Origin: Turbatrix aceti
Lineage: Eukaryota > Nematoda > Chromadorea > Rhabditida > Panagrolaimidae
Direction: 5' to 3'
Length of the DNA: 64,000 nucleotides
Assembly: GCA_963969345.1 (NCBI GenBank)
Contig: OZ017770.1
Location: 1,559,246-1,623,245 of the forward strand
Shown: piece by piece, positions 58,674-64,000 of the stretch
How positions within the stretch are numbered: the first letter of the stretch is position 1
How the letters are laid out: every line of letters begins with the position of its first letter
The notes under the pieces: model-generated
What the model was told of the DNA's origin: nothing
Seen by the model: only the letters and a program-made list of their open reading frames with translations
Database searches by the model: none
Program-made: the position numbers and the translations under genes

Positions 58674-61163
58674 TCAATGATTTGTAAGATTTAATGCTTG
58701 TAATCTGTGAGGTCTTCGTTGTGCACTAAGTGAACGAGAATCATCGCTTGAAGAATACACGTCGTCTGTATAGAAGACACCATTTGAAAGCCCGTCTAAC
58801 TTGTTTCGCTTTACAAAATGCTTGTTGCGATTTTTTTCTAAAATGACAAGATTTACGTCATCTGTTTTCACTTTAAAATTATCTCACCTGTCTTTTGTAC
58901 ATCCGTTTTATAACGATTTACCACGTTGTTCTTGTTCACAGGTTTGAAGTAGTTTTCTGATATATTTTCTTCTATGCTGCGTTGCAGTCGTTGCTTGAGT
59001 CTGTTATCCTCGTCGTTGTCAATTTCGATGTCGGTTTTATCCACTCTTGCTCCTGGTGTAACTAAATGGCAGCTCAATCATTAGTCTTGATTTTTTTCAA
59101 TATAAAAGCTTACCTCCATGCCCTGGAGCTGGAAAGCGTCCAAATTTCAGTGTAGCGAACTCTGGCAGCACCCAAACTCCCTGATCTTCGTTCCAGACTG
59201 ATTCTTTCTTGATTTTTTCGAGATTGCTGTAATTGCTATCTTTGTTTATGCATGGAGCAATTTTGCATAAAATTTGGTTGATTAGTTTTAATTGCTTGTC
59301 TTGTTTTCGAATTGTTTCCAGGTAATCAAGACGATCCATTTCAAACTCAGCCTGTATGTCGTGGATTTCGGCTTCCAGGGCTTTGACTCTCTGCTGATTG
59401 GCTTTGTACTGTTTTGTGATTGATTCTAATTTCTCCTGAGTTGAACTGTACACTTGAAGCAATGGATCGTCTTTTTTCGAGTTAAGTGCATCTAAATTAA
59501 CATTTCTAACATTTCGTTTAAATTCAATTTTTAACTTACTTGAAATGAGCTGCATTTTTTTCTCGGCATCTAGCATTCGTCGATACCGTTTCTGCTTGAG
59601 TACTTCGTTGTTGGCTTCTTCGCCCCCAACCAATTGTTGTTGTAAAGTTTCAATTTTCTTTTCAATTTCTACCGGATCATCGGCATCTCCGTTGTGAGTT
59701 TGTATATCCTGAGTTGCCTTTTCATACTGCTGCTTAAGACTTTCCAAGTCCTGTACAAGTTTTTCTTTAGATTTTTGTTCGTTTTCATATTGCATGCGTA
59801 ATTCCTGCATTGCTTCATCGTATTCTTGTCGGAGTTTCTGCCTTTCGGCTTCCAGGTCTTCCTCGGTCGGTCCAGCGTAAGTAGTACCACCATCTAAAAA
59901 TCAAGCACATAATTACGTTCAAATGCGCTATAATTAATGATTTTACTTTTAACAGCATTTTTTAGACGCTCAATTTCTTCCTTGTACTGTCGCAAAAGCG
60001 CGTCCTTCGGATCTTCATTAATTCTGGGCTTGTTCTTGATATTTTTGGCTCTGTTTGCGTATCTGAGCGTGGACAGTGTTTCGTCATAGTTATTATCGGA
60101 AGGCGAAACGCATGCTATCATTACTGTTTTGGTGTTTCCACCTAGTGAATCCTGAAAACTTTAGATTTGCATCGATTTATAAATTTCAGTTTTACCTGCA
60201 GTAATCTGGTTAACTTTGAATCTCGGTACGGTATATGAGTTGATTTTCCGTCTACTAAGGCACTAATGACATTACCCAGTGCCGAGAGGGAAAGGTTAAT
60301 CTTTGTGGCCTCTTTGAACCGTTCTCCAGTGGCTCCTGTTTTTGATTGTCTTTCACTACCGGCTAAATCAACGAGATTGAGTTTTCCCATGCGTATGGCG
60401 CCGTCATCTGACATGGCTTCTACGTATACGGTAAAGATGGAATGCGATCTACTGGAGTCTTTGTTCATAAGAGTAGCACCGACATGGCGGTTTTCAAAGC
60501 CCAAGTCCATGAGATTGTTGCAATCGGCTACGTTGTGACAAACGTGCATGGATAGCCCCGCGGCATATACACCTCGATCTGCGTTTTCCTTGATTTCAAG
60601 CTTTCTGTCCCGCTCTTCGCCTAGGAGATCTCGTACTTCCTCATTGTATATCTAAATAGGGTTTCATCCGGAGTGTTATTTAAATTTGTACTCACCTCAA
60701 GATAAGACACATGAACCAAGAATTTTGTATCGGCAGTTGTAGCTATTGATTCAAAAATGTGCTCAAATGTTCTCGGAATGATGCCTATCTGAGCGGGTAT
60801 GTGTTCAACACCTTGCATCGAAAACGTCTTTCCCGATCCTGTCTGACCGTAGGCAAATACCGTTCCATTGTAGCCCTCAATAACTTTTTCAACTAAAGGA
60901 TATATGATGTCGTTGTAAATCTGTTCGGCAGTTGAATCCATGTAGTAAGCAGCATCGAATGTAAATGATTTTGGCGGAGAATCTGGGTTGTTCAGGATCA
61001 CCTGTCCCAGAGATTGGTCCATTTCGGCACATATCTGGAATTTTTTAATTTATAAAAAAATTTTTGAAAATAAAAAAATTAGATCAATTACCTGAGAATT
61101 CAGCTCGATTTCTCGCTGATTCAAGGGACGACATCTGCAGACAACTCGCACACTCTCAGCCAT
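58674..61163 (-). CDS. osm-3: Kinesin-2 homodimer OSM-3/KIF17
   Basis: Plus-end motor that carries intraflagellar transport along distal ciliary segments of sensory neurons. Exons 61092-61163, 60696-61034, 60196-60651, 59947-60151, 59540-59893, 59491-59114, 58888-59061 and 58674-58837 join in frame to 713 residues (C. elegans OSM-3 about 700). The motor domain has P-loop GQTGSGKT (~87-94), switch I NKDSSRSH and switch II DLAGSE, then the neck and coiled coils. The tail aligns with OSM-3 to the end: [65 protein letters not shown] and [10 protein letters not shown]. The intron between 59539 and 59492 is easily missed because its in-frame translation is open. An acceptor (CTTTAG) is 5 bases before the ATG. 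An X-box lies 368 bp upstream. Confidence 0.97.
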
Positions 61164-61974
61164 GATTTCTAAAGAACTTCCACCTGCTATACACATTTTT
61201 AAGAAAAGTAGAAAACACACGCGTTTAAAAGAAACTAGAAACGTTGAAGCCATTATAAATAGTGTCCTCAGCGTTCGCAACATGATTGTTCAGGCATAAA
61301 AATTGCTGGACACTGGTCACTCTCCTTGTGCTTATACGGTCAACGCCAGGAGACGCCAGTGGTGGCAAAACAAACGAATTGTTCTGGACAAAGAAAAGAG
61401 ACACGCGGTGCATCCAGTTGCAAGTTAAAGGCAGGCTTTGTGAAAAAAAGATTGGCACGCGTACCTTTCATCTGTCGCCTGGCTTAGTTAATTTTCCACA
61501 CCGCGCGTCATTTGCGTCTGTTTTTCTTACGTTGCCAATGGAAACTTGTAAGTTATAGATTTTGAAAAAAAATAAGCAAGTAAAAAGTTACCGAAGAAAA
61601 CGTTTGACCGTATGTCAATTTTCAGTCACTTTTTCCCATGAGAGTCTGAAAAAATGAGCTTACCTGTTGTATATTTTTTTCTTATAATGGAATGCTAAAA
61701 ATGCCGAAGTAAGCATAACACGCGGGGCTTGAAAGAAAAAATGCGAGTATGAGCTTATTTTTTAAGTATTTTTTTATTCCCCTTTGGAACTTCAAAATAA
61801 GCACCTGCACCACGGCAAGTACACGATGCTTGATGTTTTTGTTGCACCCTCAAAAATGTCTCTGCATTGCTTGAAGCAAAGTTTATGTTAGTCCAAAAAG
61901 CCACACCAAGAAATACCGTCTTGTCAAGAAACAAAAATTTAGTATACGTCGAAGAACGTAAAGTTCAAATTCTG
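61164..61974. other. Intergenic region upstream of osm-3
   Basis: 810 bp between the ceramide synthase stop and the osm-3 start, same strand. It carries an X-box at 61531-61545. No gene seen. Confidence 0.5.
61531..61545 (-). promoter_or_regulatory. X-box (RFX/DAF-19 site) upstream of osm-3
   Basis: GTTGCCAATGGAAAC: two RFX half-sites, GTTGCC and its partner GGAAAC, in inverted orientation with a 3-base spacer. It lies 368 bp upstream of the osm-3 ATG. DAF-19 controls ciliary genes through such sites in C. elegans; the spacer is one base longer than the commonest form. Confidence 0.6.
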
Positions 61975-63156
61975 TTATTCATCCTTTGATTTTGAATTCT
62001 GTCTTTCTTTCCTCGATTTGAGCAGCTTTCGACGTTCGGCTCCGGCAGGCTTGTCTTCATCTTCTTCAATGTCGGATCTGACATCCGCAGCTTCTCCAAT
62101 AGTTAGCGATCGGTAGACGATCTTCATGATTATCCACGTCCAAAAGACGTGCAGTGACAGTAATCCAAAAAGCAGCAAAATAATTGCCCGAGGTACATAT
62201 GGGACCATGAAAATGTCGAGAAGAGCATAATCAGGTTGAATGAGACCGGGTGCTTCAAAAAAGCCCGAACGCAGCAGTACAAAGGGGAAATAACCGAGAC
62301 GAGTTATCAACCAGCTAAAATTAATTATTCATTTGTGTAACTTATGCGCAAACAAGTTCAGGTACGAACCTGAGCAAAAAAACTGCAAAAAAAGAATTGA
62401 CCACCCATGACGATGCTTTGTAATAACGTACAAGTTTTCCGGACTCCATGATTACGTCACTGATGTCGTGGGACAATAGAACGAGTGTTCCGACACGTAC
62501 AAAATTAATTGTCCAACTAACAGACAAAAGCAGTATGGTAATGACATGGTGTGTAATAAGTTCCCAAAAATCACTTCTTTTGACGTCAAAAATGCTGCCA
62601 AACAGTAATGCATAGTAAAATCCTGTTTCGATCATGTAGTACCACCTGCAAATTATTTTTTTATGTTTTGTTCTGTTTGTTTGCGAAACAAATATTTTTT
62701 GTCTGTGATGTTATGTAAAGAGAACTAAAAGTATTTACAAAAAAAAGAAATGACTCACCAAACAGACGATTCTACTTCATGAAAAGGATAGCCAATCCAG
62801 CAGTGTTTTACGTCAGTGAGCCATGGCTTTCCGGCAAGTGTGACCAAACCATAAACAAATAGCACCGCATAAGTAAAGCAACGGAAAAATGTTTCCAGGA
62901 TACGTTTAGATCGCGTGTAACGCGCAAATCCACCCAAAATGTGTTGAGTAACCGACGGTCCAAGTTGATCCTTTGATATGATACCCAATAGATATGCACC
63001 CCCATAGCCTCCGATGGCTTCAAGCAATATTCTGAATACTAGCATTGGAATTGAAAAATAAATAGGATATACCAGGTCTTCGAACTTTGGTGGAAGCTGG
63101 TTCCATGACACATTGCGAGGCAACCAATATTTTGGCTCCCAAAATATTGCTGCCAT
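61975..63156 (-). CDS. Ceramide synthase (LAG1/TLC domain)
   Basis: ER membrane enzyme that N-acylates sphingoid bases with acyl-CoA; worm members are hyl-1, hyl-2 and lagr-1. Exons 62759-63156, 62370-62645 and 61975-62314 give 337 residues. Several membrane segments (VYPIYFSIPMLVFRILLEAI; VITILLLSVSW; AIILLLFGLLSLHVFW) surround the Lag1p motif RSDFWELITHHVITILLLS plus FVRVGTLVLLSHDISDVIME, with the catalytic His-His and Asp residues. The C-terminus is charged and cytosolic, with an acidic patch followed by Lys/Arg and Ser (KSRKERQNSKSKDE), like the phosphorylated tails of other ceramide synthases. No homeobox-like domain is evident. An acceptor ending TTTCAG is 2 bases before the ATG. I cannot tell which worm paralogue it matches. 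Confidence 0.93.
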
Positions 63157-63833
63157 TACTGAAATAAGAAAATTGGAATCGAGGCGTTATTAAATAAAAT
63201 GACCAACAGCATTCACGCCACAAAAGTAAATAGTACATCGGTAAGAAAACAACGAGAAAGTAAAAATTCATAGAACGGTTTCAAAATTTTCCCAGCAACC
63301 ATTGCTAAGCGTATCCACGAAAGCACCAACCACAAAAGTGTAGGCTACTTTGTGGAGTCTAAATGTTCAATCGCATTGCTCAATTGTTTTGTTTTTGACT
63401 ATGAGGACCTGCTTCAAAGAGAAGTCAGGGCCTCCGTGGTATAGCAAAGTCAATTTCAGAGAAATGGAGATGATAGGTTTTCTTCAAAGCGCAAGGTTCA
63501 TACTACCTCCCACCAATGTGCAATGTTTGTTGTGCGCGCAATCCACAGGGCTGCTAATAGCAAAATGGGAGGAATGACTAACACAAACATTTTTTTCCTA
63601 AATAGCAAAAAAAGCCGACAACTGTTACACATTGTTATAGTTTTTTGTTCATTGTCACACCTGAAGCATAAAAACGACAAAATCTAGCACAAAAGCCCTG
63701 CAAGATATATGTATCAATCAGGCTTTATGCACACAAGTTTCTTATCATGAAGCATGTTTTATGCTCACAACTCCATTATTTTTATTACGTTTTGCACAGA
63801 TCAATAACTAAGATATGAATAAAAGCACAACTA
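63157..63833. other. Intergenic, no gene seen
   Basis: 680 bp upstream of the ceramide synthase. A partial palindrome GCAACCATTGCTAAG near 63297 looks like half an X-box but does not fit the consensus. No exon supported. Confidence 0.45.
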
Positions 63834-64000
63834 CTAGTCGTCTGCATCTCCGTCGTAGACAATGCCGAGGTGATGCCGGATATCCTCCAGGGTTTCCGCA
63901 AGAATACGTGTTGCTTGCAGGGGGTGAACGTCGCTTTCAGTGTGTTCACCAGCGATGCGATCGTAGACATGATCGGCCTCAAAGTTGAGACCACGGCTGT
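63834..64000 (-). CDS. C-terminal part of an unidentified gene (cut by window end)
   Basis: An open frame enters from the right edge and ends at TAG (63834-63836). The 54 visible residues (FEADHVYDRIAGEHTESDVH..., RILAETLEDIRHHLG, ending GDADD) have balanced coding composition and GC content like neighbouring exons, unlike the AT-rich DNA to the left. I do not recognise the protein. Confidence 0.6.
   Translation of the reverse strand, partial: SRGLNFEADHVYDRIAGEHTESDVHPLQATRILAETLEDIRHHLGIVYDGDADD

Noticed and set aside
63290..63312. Possible X-box upstream of the ceramide synthase
   Set aside because: GCAACCATTGCTAAG fails the consensus in the right half-site.
1..64000. tRNA, rRNA, spliced-leader or CRISPR sequences
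   Set aside because: I looked for T-loop-like GGTTCGAANCC boxes and repeat arrays by eye and found none; a tRNAscan or Rfam run would be decisive.

Overview
The window is nuclear DNA of a nematode, not C. elegans itself. Four things point there. Introns are mostly 45-60 bp and end in TTTTCAG or TTTTTAG. Many start codons sit a few bases after a splice acceptor with no upstream coding exon, as at spliced-leader trans-splice sites. Coding DNA is fairly GC-rich inside AT-rich intergenic DNA. Several proteins are closest, from memory, to worm orthologues: OSM-3 along its whole length, UNC-119, and a tandem pair of troponin T genes. I saw no bacterial, viral or organellar DNA and no tRNA or rRNA gene. 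Exon models below were built by hand from splice signals and reading phase, and every multi-exon model given as complete closes in frame.

Layout. 1-5.5 kb: a CAP-Gly microtubule-tip protein (minus, cut by the window start), a 3 kb gap, and a SIKE/FGFR1OP2 coiled-coil gene (minus). 5.7-9.5 kb: mitochondrial RNA polymerase (plus). 12.1-13.9 kb: a CDK5 activator of the p35 type (plus). 17.2-19.8 kb: a HEXIM-like P-TEFb inhibitor (plus) convergent with a complex III core protein of the ucr-1 type (minus). 21.1-24.3 kb: unc-119 followed closely by the apoptosis-inducing factor AIF/wah-1 (both plus, possibly an operon). 25.7-26.9 kb: a secreted Cys-rich protein. 27.9-30.0 kb: a Gln/Pro-rich nuclear-type protein (minus). 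30-35 kb: an AT-rich desert with a small DM-domain gene at its right edge (minus). 36.2-40.5 kb: a Tuba/DNMBP-like SH3-RhoGEF-BAR scaffold (plus). 40.7-48.3 kb: two troponin T genes in tandem (minus); the first intron of one contains a 2.1 kb open exon that splices in phase into troponin T. 49.5-52.4 kb: a secreted protein of degenerate superoxide-dismutase-like repeats (plus). 53.1-55.1 kb: RP2, the ARL3 GAP (plus). 55.3-56.7 kb: protein phosphatase inhibitor 2 (minus) head to head with a small unknown gene (plus). 57.3-61.2 kb: persulfide dioxygenase ETHE1 and the ciliary kinesin OSM-3/KIF17 (both minus). 62.0-63.2 kb: ceramide synthase (minus). 63.8-64 kb: the end of an unidentified gene.

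Themes. Three genes belong to ciliary biology: unc-119 and RP2 act in ARL3-controlled delivery of lipidated cargo, and OSM-3 drives intraflagellar transport. RP2 and OSM-3 each have an RFX/DAF-19-type X-box upstream. Four genes are mitochondrial (POLRMT, ucr-1, AIF, ETHE1). The two troponin T genes are muscle thin-filament genes. Otherwise the order looks like an ordinary mixture of unrelated genes.

The most unusual observations are the predicted 1125-residue troponin T isoform with a 705-residue N-terminal extension, the SOD-fold repeat protein lacking recognisable metal ligands, the fragmented DM-domain gene, and the choice of start codon in RP2.
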